Assembly: GCA_023405565.1 (NCBI GenBank)
Contig: JAEXXW010000301.1
Location: forward strand, 1-10,459
DNA from: Pseudomonadota bacterium
Lineage (GTDB): Bacteria; Pseudomonadota; Alphaproteobacteria; Rhizobiales; Xanthobacteraceae
Length of the DNA: 10,459 bases
Direction of reading: 5' to 3'
Part shown: positions 1 to 6,460 of the stretch, one piece after another
Numbering within the stretch: the first letter of the stretch is position 1
How the letters are laid out: every line of letters begins with the position of its first letter
The notes under the pieces: generated by a model
What the model was told of the DNA's origin: nothing
The model's input: only the letters and a program-made list of their open reading frames with translations
The model's database searches: none
Made by a program: the position numbers and the translations under genes

Positions 1-167
1 CGGTGGTGATGGGCGGCATGATTGCCGTCGTTGTCCTCGCCTTGCTGATGGTTCCGGTCTTCTTCGTCGTGGTGCAACGCATATTCAGCCGCACGGATGC
101 GTCGGAGGAAAAACATGCGCTAAACCAGGATCAGCCAAAACTGGAGCCCGAAGCCCGAGCGGGGTGA
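1..167 (+). CDS. RND multidrug efflux permease, C-terminal end (partial)
   Basis: Reading from base 3, the frame gives the last 54 residues of a protein ending at TGA 165-167; the start lies outside the window. The visible part begins VVMGGMIAVVVLALLMVPVF and continues FFVVVQRIF, then a charged tail. This matches the last transmembrane helix and cytoplasmic tail of AcrB/MexB-type RND permeases, whose final helix typically contains a GGM..A..LA...VPVFFV pattern. These inner-membrane proteins are proton-driven drug exporters working with a periplasmic adaptor and an outer-membrane channel. The gene shares no obvious link with the formate dehydrogenase operon and is read in the opposite direction. 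The substrate cannot be inferred from this fragment. Confidence 0.85.
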   Translation, partial: VVMGGMIAVVVLALLMVPVFFVVVQRIFSRTDASEEKHALNQDQPKLEPEARAG

Positions 168-360
168 GCTCATCGCAACAACGATCCCCCCTCGCGACGA
201 CAGAAACCGCTCCAAGAAAAGCTCGGCCGGAAATCCGCCAAGCAAGGGTTGCCGTCGCTTCGAACAGCCGCCAAATGGAAAGAAGCGCGTGACGGTCTCT
301 TAAAGGGCAGGTATTATATTCAATGACAACGTGACACGGTTTGTGATCCGGGAGCATGAC
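168..360. other. Intergenic region between efflux permease and small exported protein
   Basis: This holds no convincing gene. I found no strong hairpin with a T-run after the permease stop, so where permease transcription ends is unclear. The AT-richer right part (about 300-335) contains the promoter candidate listed separately. Confidence 0.5.
289..317 (+). promoter_or_regulatory. Candidate sigma-70 type promoter for the 55-residue protein
   Basis: GTGACG at 289-294 (four of six matches to TTGACA) is followed by a 17-base spacer and TATTAT at 312-317 (five of six matches to TATAAT). This would start transcription near 324, about 37 bases before the ATG at 361. It is a match by eye only. Confidence 0.35.
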
Positions 361-528
361 ATGCGCACATTCGTTTTAGCAGTCGTTGCAGCGGCCTTGC
401 TTGGCACGGTTTGGGCTTTCGGCCTGAATTCCGTCCAGCGGAGCGTAGCCACCGCCGACACCAGCAGCAGCGGATCCGTTCGCCTGGATCAGCAGGAGGT
501 CGTCAACTATTACGGCCGCGAAGGCTGA
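361..528 (+). CDS. Small exported or membrane-anchored protein, 55 aa, unknown function
   Basis: The start is chosen at ATG 361 because GGGAG at 350-354 lies six bases upstream; an in-frame ATG at 331 would add ten residues before the hydrophobic segment and lacks such a site. The product begins MRTFVLAVVAAALLGTVWAF, a short charged start followed by a hydrophobic helix, typical of a signal peptide or single membrane anchor. A polar tail of about 35 residues follows, rich in Ser/Thr, ending with a QQEVVNYYGREG motif. I recall very similar small hypothetical proteins in Bradyrhizobiaceae, but no function. It converges on the formate dehydrogenase operon and shares its terminator. Its hydrophobic segment has no twin-arginine motif, so it would use the Sec route. 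Confidence 0.65.
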   Translation: MRTFVLAVVAAALLGTVWAFGLNSVQRSVATADTSSSGSVRLDQQEVVNYYGREG

Positions 529-577
529 GCCCAGGACGACCCGGCGATACGTCGCTCCGCTCGCCCATCCATCAGAT

Positions 578-618
578 AAGAAAAACGCCCGGCGACCTCA
601 TCGCCGGGCGTTTTTCTT
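578..618. terminator. Strong bidirectional Rho-independent terminator
   Basis: The arms 578-595 and 601-618 form a perfect 18-bp inverted repeat around a 5-base loop (596-600). The core is GC-rich (CGCCCGGCGA) with an A-run at 581-585 and a T-run at 611-615, so it works as an intrinsic terminator on either strand. It lies 49 bases after the stop of the plus-strand small protein and 21 bases after the stop of the minus-strand cytochrome gene, so it insulates both convergent transcripts. Confidence 0.93.
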
Positions 619-639
619 TCAACAGCCGATACGCGGAAC

Positions 640-1653
640 CTATTCGGCTGGCGTCGCACGTGGTGCCGCACCATGCATGCGGCGGTTTTCCTCTTCGAGC
701 CACAGGCTATGGTGCTGCTTGGCCCAGTTCACATCGACCTCGCCAGTGCCCATCGCTTCGAACGCGCCTTCCATGCCGATCGTGCCGATATAGATATGAG
801 CCAGCATCACGGCGATGAACAGCACGCCGACGATACTGTGCACAATCTGGGCCGTCTGCATTCCGGAGATGGTCAGGCCGCCATAGAACGGGAACATCAG
901 GATATAGCCGCTCACCGCGACAGCCGCGCCGCCGAGAACGACGATCCAGTAAATGCCCTTCTGGCCGGCATTGAAGCGATAGGCCGGTGGATGATCGTCA
1001 CCGACAATGCCACCGCCGCGCTTGAGCCATTCGATATCCACGCGGTTCGGAATGTTGCCGGCGATCCACATCAGGAAGATCACAACAACACCAATCGTGA
1101 AGGGGAAGCTCAGATAGTTATGGGCGTATTTTCCCCATTGCGACCAGCCTGCGAAGGTCGGTTCTCCCATCAATGGCAACAGCAGAACCTTGCCGAAGGT
1201 GATATTGAGGCCAGACACTGCGAGCACGATAAAGCAGGCTGCCGTCATCCAGTGAACAAACCGTTCGAATGCGTTGAAGCGCACGACAGTTCGGCCCGAG
1301 CGACCATTCTGGATCTTGACCATGCCGCGAACGAGATAAAAACCGACCAGCAGCGCGAGCATGCCGACAATGGCAATGGCGCCGATCCAGTAGAGCGTGA
1401 CCTGATGGAATTCACGCCACTCGCGGCCGGCTGGCTGCTCGATATTGTAGGACTTGGTATCGGGGATCGTTCCCCTGCCCCGAATGATCCGCAATTCCTT
1501 AAGCAGCTGATCTTCCTTCACCGAACTTGCGGTGGGGTTCACCGAGCCGTCGGGATTGCGATCCTGGGCGCTGACCGGGGCAACAGCCGCAATGACGCAC
1601 AACAGTGCGATGGCGCCGATCGCCAGGCGAATGGTCCTCATGAAACTGGCCAT
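640..1653 (-). CDS. Formate dehydrogenase gamma subunit (cytochrome b556 type)
   Basis: This is the membrane subunit that takes electrons from the iron-sulfur subunit and reduces quinone. The 337-residue product starts with a Sec-type signal peptide (about 1-29, ending VSAQ). A soluble stretch (about 30-84) and roughly five membrane helices follow (about 86-108, 133-153, 180-202, 233-255 and 268-291). His134 (RFVHW), His178 (YAHNY), His272 and His286 (AHIYIG) are the expected ligands of two b-type hemes, matching the FdnI pattern. It is longer than E. coli FdnI (about 217 residues), owing to the extra N-terminal signal, domain and helix. The start is ATG 1653: AAGGAGG at 1660-1666 lies six bases upstream, whereas a longer reading from 1725 has no such site and spoils the signal peptide. 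It is the last gene of the operon. Confidence 0.92.
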   Translation of the reverse strand: MASFMRTIRLAIGAIALLCVIAAVAPVSAQDRNPDGSVNPTASSVKEDQLLKELRIIRGRGTIPDTKSYNIEQPAGREWREFHQVTLYWIGAIAIVGMLALLVGFYLVRGMVKIQNGRSGRTVVRFNAFERFVHWMTAACFIVLAVSGLNITFGKVLLLPLMGEPTFAGWSQWGKYAHNYLSFPFTIGVVVIFLMWIAGNIPNRVDIEWLKRGGGIVGDDHPPAYRFNAGQKGIYWIVVLGGAAVAVSGYILMFPFYGGLTISGMQTAQIVHSIVGVLFIAVMLAHIYIGTIGMEGAFEAMGTGEVDVNWAKQHHSLWLEEENRRMHGAAPRATPAE

Positions 1654-1659
1654 TGCCTT

Positions 1660-1666
1660 CCTCCTT
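1660..1666 (-). promoter_or_regulatory. Ribosome binding site fixing the gamma subunit start
   Basis: AAGGAGG on the minus strand lies six bases before ATG 1653. It decides for the 337-residue protein over a 361-residue in-frame extension. Confidence 0.8.
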
Positions 1667-1689
1667 GATGTGTCTCTGTTGGCCTGCAC

Positions 1690-1717
1690 ACCGGATGGCC
1701 CGCAAGAGCCATCCGGT
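1690..1717 (-). repeat. Intercistronic hairpin between beta and gamma subunit genes
   Basis: Perfect 10-bp arms ACCGGATGGC and GCCATCCGGT (1690-1699 and 1708-1717) enclose an 8-base loop within the 75-base gap between the beta and gamma genes. No T-run follows on the minus strand, so it does not look like an intrinsic terminator. It may stabilise the upstream mRNA or set the ratio of gamma to the other subunits. Confidence 0.7.
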
Positions 1718-1728
1718 CGCCACACGAA

Positions 1729-2325
1729 TTAAGATGCAATCGTTTCCTTGTAGGCGGTCTTCCAACCCCAGGCGCCGGAGCCATAGCCGCGCTTGACGAC
1801 ACGCTCCTTGTAGATCTGAGCGATGATCTCGCCATCGCCGGCCAGCAGCGACTTGGTCGAGCACATCTCGGCACACATCGGCAACTTGCCCTCAGCCAGA
1901 CGGTTTGCGCCATATTTGTCGAATTCGGCTTGCGAACCGTCGGCTTCCGGACCGCCGGCGCAGAAGGTGCATTTGTCCATCTTGCCGCGCGAACCAAAAT
2001 TGCCGACGCGCGGATATTGCGGCGCGCCGAAGGGGCATGCGTAGAAGCAATAGCCGCAACCGATGCACAGATCCTTCGAGTGCAGCACCACGGCATCTGC
2101 CGTGGTGTAGAAGCAACTCACGGGGCACACCGCCGCACAGGGCGCGTCGGTGCAGTGCATGCAGGCCATGGATACCGAGCGCTCGCCCGGCTTGCCGTCA
2201 TTGATGGTGACGACACGCCGGCGATTGATGCCCCACGGTACTTCGTTTTCGTTTTTGCAAGCTGTGACGCAAGCGTTGCACTCGATGCAACGGTCGGCGT
2301 CGCAAAGAAATTTCATACGAGCCAT
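1729..2325 (-). CDS. fdh3B: Formate dehydrogenase iron-sulfur (beta) subunit, FDH3 type
   Basis: This 198-residue electron-transfer subunit carries four 4Fe-4S clusters between the catalytic subunit and the cytochrome. All 16 ligands are visible in four groups: Cys13/16/19/23, Cys55/58/63/67, Cys87/90/93/97 and Cys119/122/151/155. Cys8 and Cys71 are additional. It has no signal peptide, so it should be exported as a passenger bound to the Tat-signalled FdhA, as in other FDH-N-type enzymes. Unlike E. coli FdnH it has no C-terminal membrane helix; it ends soon after the last cluster (tail AYKETIAS), so attachment must rely on the gamma subunit. The start ATG 2325 has GGAG seven to eight bases upstream, overlapping the region just after the fdhA stop; the two genes are 12 bases apart. 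The symbol follows common annotation of this short FDH3-beta family. Confidence 0.93.
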   Translation of the reverse strand: MARMKFLCDADRCIECNACVTACKNENEVPWGINRRRVVTINDGKPGERSVSMACMHCTDAPCAAVCPVSCFYTTADAVVLHSKDLCIGCGYCFYACPFGAPQYPRVGNFGSRGKMDKCTFCAGGPEADGSQAEFDKYGANRLAEGKLPMCAEMCSTKSLLAGDGEIIAQIYKERVVKRGYGSGAWGWKTAYKETIAS

Positions 2326-2337
2326 TGTTGCGTCTCC

Positions 2338-5310
2338 TTACGCCGCCCGGATCTGACAGAGTGTTGCTTTCGGTTCCTGCATGCCGGTCACCGGATCGTA
2401 GCCATAGGTTGTAACCCCGTTCACGCTTTCGCCCAGAACGATCGGATCAGCCCCTTTCGGGTAATTGCCGCGCTGATCGACACCCTGGAACCAGCCGGCG
2501 AAGTGGAATGGACACCAGGCCACTCCCTTGCCAACACGTTCCGTCACGAGTGCCTTCACTCGGGCGCGTGAATTGTTCTCGGGACCGGTTACCCAGACCC
2601 AGCCGCCGTCCTTGATGCCGCGTTCGACCGCATCCGCCGGATTGATCTCGACGAACATGTCCTGCTGCAATTCGGCAAGCCATTTGTTCGAACGGGTTTC
2701 TTCACCGCCGCCTTCGTATTCGACAAGCCGGCCGGACGTGAGGACAATCGGGAATTGCTTGGCAATGCCCTTCTCCACCGCCGCCTTCTGCACGTCGAAG
2801 CCGATATTCGGCAGACGGAATTGCCGTGCATTCGGAAGCGTCGGATACTTCGCCACGAGATCAGGCCTTGGCGAATAGATCGGCTCACGATGGACCGGAA
2901 TGGCATCCGGCAGACCGAACGCATTCGCGCGCGCCTTGCCGTTTCCGTAAGGAATACAGCCGTGATTGATCGCCACGCGCTGGATGCCGCCGGAGAGATC
3001 GGTCGACCAGGCCACGCTGTCGGGATTGGCAGGGCTGACCTTCTGGATCACCGCCATTTCAGCTTCGGTCAGATCCTTGTCCCAGCCAAGCTTCTTCAGC
3101 ACGCCAAGGGTGAATTCCGGATACCCGTCCTGGATTTCAGAATCCTTGGACCATGAGCCTTCGGACAGCAAGTTGAACTTCTGCTCGCGCTCGACCTCCT
3201 GCCCGTTCTCCACCACCTTCGTCTTCACGACGCGTTCGACGCCGAAGCGCGCACGGAAAGTGCCACCGCCATCCTTCACGGCCAGGCTGGTGTTGTAGAG
3301 CGTGTGCGTGCCGGGATGCTTGAATTCCGGTGTTCCCCAGCATGGCCATGGCAGGCCGTAATAGTCGCCCTTGGCCGGGCCGTCCTTCGCCCGCAACGTG
3401 ACGAGATCGAAGTCCTTCTGGTTAGCCATATGCGCTTTCAGACGCTCCGGCGACTGGCCGCAATAGCCGGTCGACCAGCCACCACGATTGATCTCGCGCA
3501 GGATGTCTTCCGGCGAAGGCTGGTTGTTCTCGACCTTGATGTTCTTGAACATCAAGTCGGCGAAACCAAGCTTCTTGGCGAGGAGATACATCACCTCGTA
3601 GTCGTTCTTCGATTCGAAGATCGGCTTGACGACCTGTTCGCCCCACTGGATCGAGCGGTTCGAGGCCGTGCGTGAGCCGGAGGTTTCGAATTGTGTGCAG
3701 ATCGGCAGAAGATACGTGCCGTTCTTGCGCTCCGACAGCGCCGCCCAGGTTGTCGGATGCGGATCGGCGACGACCAGCAGCTCCAGCTTCTCGATGCCTT
3801 TGGCGGCTTCCGGCATACGGGTGATGGTATTACCACCATGCCCAAACACCATCATCGCCTTCACATTGTCTTTCTGTGAGACTTGGTCCTTCGGCAACAT
3901 CGCCGCATCGAACCAGCGTGTCGACGGAATGCCCGGCGCGTTGATCATCTTCACCGGCTTTCCATCGGGACCGGTGATGGTGTCGAAGCGGCCTTCAAAG
4001 TAGGAATAATCGACTTCCCAAACACGCGACCAGTGCCGCCACGCACCTTCGGCGAGGCCGTAATAGAGCGGCAGCGTCGTGATATCGAGGCCAAGGTCCG
4101 TCGCGCCCTGCACGTTGCAATGGCCGCGGAAGATGTTGGCGCCGTTACCGCAGCCGCCGACATTGCCGGTCGCCAGCAACAGCACGCAACTCGCGCGCAC
4201 CGTGGCCGTACCGGTCGTATGCTGCGTCTGGCCCATGGCCCAGATCAGTGTCGCGGGGCGCTCCTTGGCCATTTTCTCGGCAACACGGCGCAATTGCGCA
4301 CCGGGCGCACCGGTAATGCGCTCGACTTCATCCGGCGTATATTTGGCGACTTCCTTGCGGATATCGTCCATGCCGTAGACGCGCTGCGCGATGAACTCCT
4401 TGTCTTCCCAGCCATTCTCGAAAACGTGCCAGAGGATGCCCCAAATCGTCGCGATATTGGTGCCAGGCCGGATGCGCACATACTCGGTCGCATGCGCGGC
4501 CGTGCGGGTCATACGCGGATCGATGACGATGAAGTTCGCTCGATTCAGCTCTTTGCCCTCGAGCAGATGCTGCAGCGAGACCGGATGCGCTTCCGCCGGA
4601 TTGCCACCAAGGAAAACGAGCGTCTTTGAATTGCGGATATCGTTGTAGCTGTTGGTCATCGCGCCGTAGCCCCAGGTATTGGCTACGCCGGCAACCGTCG
4701 TCGAGTGACAGATACGCGCCTGATGGTCTGAGTTGTTCGTTCCCCAGAAGGCGGCGAACTTGCGATTGAGATAGGCGCCCTCGTTGGAGAACTTCGCCGA
4801 GCCAAGCCAGTACACCGAATCCGGTCCCGCCTTGCCCCGGATATCCATCAGCTTGTCGCCGATTTCGTCGATGGCGGCATCCCAGGACATCCGCGTCCAC
4901 TGGCCGTCAACCAGCTTCATGGGATATTTCAGGCGGCGATCGCCATGCACAAGCTCGCGCACCGATGCACCCTTGGCGCAATGCGAACCGCGATTGATCG
5001 GGGAATCCCAGCCCGGCTCCTGACCGACCCACACGCCGTTCTGCACTTCGGCCACAACAGTGCAACCGACCGAACAATGCGTGCAGATATTCTTGCGGAC
5101 GGTGACACCCGCACCCGTCGGCATGGTGCCGGCGGCTTCGGCCTTGCGCATGCCAGCGAGCGGCAATGAACCAATCATCGCCAATCCGCCGGCGGCGAGA
5201 CCAGAGCGGCGCAGGAACGTACGGCGATCAAGTCCGCCAACGGATTGATTGCCGAGCGAGGCCGCGAGGTTACCGCGGCGCTTCTCGCGTTCTGTTCTTC
5301 TGATCAGCAC
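2338..5310 (-). CDS. fdhA: Formate dehydrogenase catalytic (alpha) subunit, Tat-exported molybdopterin enzyme
   Basis: This 990-residue subunit oxidises formate to CO2 at a bis-molybdopterin guanine dinucleotide site. A twin-arginine signal is clear (D28-RRTFLRRSG, then a hydrophobic stretch to about 60), so the enzyme should act in the periplasm. Cys76, Cys79, Cys83 and Cys111 bind the 4Fe-4S cluster, with the conserved Lys113 beside it. The Mo-ligand position falls in DHQARICHS: Cys201 (codon TGT at 4708-4710) followed by His202, where E. coli FdnG has selenocysteine. The C-terminal part (about 850-990) looks like the dinucleotide-binding domain. Length is close to FDH-N alpha (about 1015). 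The start is GTG 5310, with GGAGG at 5318-5322 seven bases before it and directly after the stop of the preceding Tat peptide. A tungsten rather than molybdenum enzyme cannot be excluded. Confidence 0.95.
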   Translation of the reverse strand: MLIRRTEREKRRGNLAASLGNQSVGGLDRRTFLRRSGLAAGGLAMIGSLPLAGMRKAEAAGTMPTGAGVTVRKNICTHCSVGCTVVAEVQNGVWVGQEPGWDSPINRGSHCAKGASVRELVHGDRRLKYPMKLVDGQWTRMSWDAAIDEIGDKLMDIRGKAGPDSVYWLGSAKFSNEGAYLNRKFAAFWGTNNSDHQARICHSTTVAGVANTWGYGAMTNSYNDIRNSKTLVFLGGNPAEAHPVSLQHLLEGKELNRANFIVIDPRMTRTAAHATEYVRIRPGTNIATIWGILWHVFENGWEDKEFIAQRVYGMDDIRKEVAKYTPDEVERITGAPGAQLRRVAEKMAKERPATLIWAMGQTQHTTGTATVRASCVLLLATGNVGGCGNGANIFRGHCNVQGATDLGLDITTLPLYYGLAEGAWRHWSRVWEVDYSYFEGRFDTITGPDGKPVKMINAPGIPSTRWFDAAMLPKDQVSQKDNVKAMMVFGHGGNTITRMPEAAKGIEKLELLVVADPHPTTWAALSERKNGTYLLPICTQFETSGSRTASNRSIQWGEQVVKPIFESKNDYEVMYLLAKKLGFADLMFKNIKVENNQPSPEDILREINRGGWSTGYCGQSPERLKAHMANQKDFDLVTLRAKDGPAKGDYYGLPWPCWGTPEFKHPGTHTLYNTSLAVKDGGGTFRARFGVERVVKTKVVENGQEVEREQKFNLLSEGSWSKDSEIQDGYPEFTLGVLKKLGWDKDLTEAEMAVIQKVSPANPDSVAWSTDLSGGIQRVAINHGCIPYGNGKARANAFGLPDAIPVHREPIYSPRPDLVAKYPTLPNARQFRLPNIGFDVQKAAVEKGIAKQFPIVLTSGRLVEYEGGGEETRSNKWLAELQQDMFVEINPADAVERGIKDGGWVWVTGPENNSRARVKALVTERVGKGVAWCPFHFAGWFQGVDQRGNYPKGADPIVLGESVNGVTTYGYDPVTGMQEPKATLCQIRAA

Positions 5311-5317
5311 GGCTATG

Positions 5318-5322
5318 CCTCC
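5318..5322 (-). promoter_or_regulatory. Ribosome binding site supporting the GTG start of fdhA
   Basis: GGAGG lies seven bases before GTG 5310 and directly abuts the TGA (5323-5325) of the upstream small gene, which suggests translational coupling of the two. Confidence 0.75.
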
Positions 5323-5532
5323 TCAGCTCGGATACCGGTTGACCCGGTAATAGGTCTGGACCTCTGCGGAATTCGCCTGATAGCGAGCCTTCCGCTTCTC
5401 ATCATTGTTCTCGCTGTCCGCATGCGCGGCCGTTGCAAGCGGAGCTGCGGCTGTAACGGCGGCGCCGGCACCGGCGCCAAGGACACGCAGGACATCGCGA
5501 CGTCCGATTGCCGTCTTGCTGTCACGTTTCAT
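5323..5532 (-). CDS. Small formate dehydrogenase-region Tat-signal protein
   Basis: This 69-residue protein starts MKRDSKTAIGRRDVLRVLGA, a twin-arginine signal, followed by an Ala-rich hydrophobic stretch to about residue 38 (ATAAHADS). The mature part is only about 30 residues, basic and polar, ending EVQTYYRVNRYPS. It matches the small family found just before formate dehydrogenase alpha genes and annotated as formate dehydrogenase region Tat target; its function is unknown to me. ATG 5532 has GAGGAG about six bases upstream. A longer open frame extends to 5874, but that part overlaps the chaperone gene in another frame. The gap to the fdhA start is 12 bases, so co-translation and a structural or export-related role beside FdhA are plausible inferences. 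Confidence 0.85.
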   Translation of the reverse strand: MKRDSKTAIGRRDVLRVLGAGAGAAVTAAAPLATAAHADSENNDEKRKARYQANSAEVQTYYRVNRYPS

Positions 5533-5566
5533 CACCGTCTCCTCTTTTGTCCTCTGCACTTCGCGC

Positions 5567-6334
5567 TCAGGCTGGCAACGCGAAGGATTCCATTTCAATC
5601 TCGATGAACACTCGGCCGAGCGTTCCGACGCGCCGGTAGAAATTCGCTTCTTGCGCATTCTCAAGGTCGGCGAAGAAACGGCCGATCCACGGCGCGAGAT
5701 GCTTTTCGAAAACCAGTTGGTCCGTCCCAGCCGGAGCGGGGAAACGACCGCCCGCAAGACCGGACATGATCTCGCACAGGATTGCGGCATGGTCCTCCGG
5801 TTCGAAATTGCCTTCGCTGCGTTCGAGACCGATCGCCACGAGATCTTCGCGCAAACGGGCAAGCGGGCGCTCATGCAGAAAACCGGTCAGATAATAGGAA
5901 CCGTAAGGCAGCAACTCGCCGCGTCCGAGACCGATGAAGAGATTGAAATACTCGCGCTCAACCGCCTGCACGCTGGTTTGCAATGCCGCATCCGCGAGTT
6001 CGATATGGGCGAGGCCAAGGGGAGTTGCATCACCCTTCAACCGCTGCACGGTTTTCAACAGCGCAGCGTCCGGAGCACGCGACAGCAATGCAGAGAGCAG
6101 CGCATATTCATGTGCGCGCGCAGCCGCGATTTCGTCGACATCGTTTTGATCGCTGTAAAGATCAGGCCGCAATACAGCCCGGCCGATATTTGTCGCCGCT
6201 TCGACGGCCAGAACCCGCTCGGCAGGGACGCGTTCCCAGTTCGATACCGATGGTTGCGAAATACCAATACGGCGCGCCAGTTCGGTAATACCGCCAGCAG
6301 CCCTTATTGCTTCCTCAAGTCCGACGTCGCGCAT
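5567..6334 (-). CDS. TorD/DmsD-family chaperone with N-terminal helix-turn-helix
   Basis: This 255-residue protein joins two domains. Residues about 5-60 look like a Cro/YdaS-type DNA-binding domain: an AIRAAGGITELARRIG segment, then ISQPSVSNWERVP as the recognition helix. Residues about 72-250 are an all-helical TorD-like chaperone with its signatures intact: Glu128-Tyr129 with LF, Pro143-Tyr144 and Ser146-Tyr147, and EPEDH at 178-182. Family members bind the Tat signal or apo-form of molybdoenzymes until the cofactor is inserted, so FdhA (two genes downstream) is the likely client. ATG 6334 is the first possible start: an in-frame stop lies about 36 bases upstream, with no ATG, GTG or TTG between. 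The ribosome binding site is weak. It follows a 126-base gap, so it may head its own transcript and possibly bind DNA there. Confidence 0.88.
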   Translation of the reverse strand: MRDVGLEEAIRAAGGITELARRIGISQPSVSNWERVPAERVLAVEAATNIGRAVLRPDLYSDQNDVDEIAAARAHEYALLSALLSRAPDAALLKTVQRLKGDATPLGLAHIELADAALQTSVQAVEREYFNLFIGLGRGELLPYGSYYLTGFLHERPLARLREDLVAIGLERSEGNFEPEDHAAILCEIMSGLAGGRFPAPAGTDQLVFEKHLAPWIGRFFADLENAQEANFYRRVGTLGRVFIEIEMESFALPA

Positions 6335-6460
6335 CTCATTGCCGAGAAAATAAGCAATAGCTCCATCTCAGAAGCCTTCAAAAGAAGAATGGCTCTTAGA
6401 TTGGAATGGGTCAATAGTGCAAGGCTATGACTGCGGAATTTGTCACATCAGACCAAAGGA
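6335..6460 (-). promoter_or_regulatory. Gap with likely internal promoter/operator before the chaperone gene
   Basis: This is the longest gap inside the operon; the upstream genes overlap one another while here 126 bases are free. On the minus strand CTATTGACC (6417 down to 6409) contains TTGACC, a possible -35; CATTCT lies 17 bases later but is a poor -10. Next to the chaperone start, ATTGC and GCAAT (6338-6342 and 6354-6358) form a small inverted repeat with an 11-base spacer. No T-rich terminator hairpin was seen, so read-through from the upstream block is also likely. Confidence 0.4.

Noticed and set aside
85..357. 90-residue open frame on the minus strand across the efflux permease tail and the following gap
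   Set aside because: It overlaps a recognised efflux permease end and has no binding site or domain; it lies upstream of nothing coherent on that strand.
673..1668. 331-residue open frame on the plus strand opposite the gamma subunit gene
   Set aside because: It is antisense to a well-supported cytochrome gene and its product, rich in His, Asp and Arg, has no family features. It is explained by high-GC codon bias.
640..1725. Longer start of the gamma subunit at 1725
   Set aside because: It would begin just after the beta stop, read through the hairpin, lack a binding site and place 24 polar residues before the signal peptide.
5323..5874. 183-residue reading of the Tat peptide gene with a long N-terminal extension
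   Set aside because: The extension overlaps the chaperone gene in another frame. A good ribosome binding site and the twin-arginine signal begin at ATG 5532.
5405..6430. 341-residue open frame on the plus strand
   Set aside because: It is antisense to the TorD-like chaperone and the Tat peptide, with no ribosome binding site or recognisable domain.
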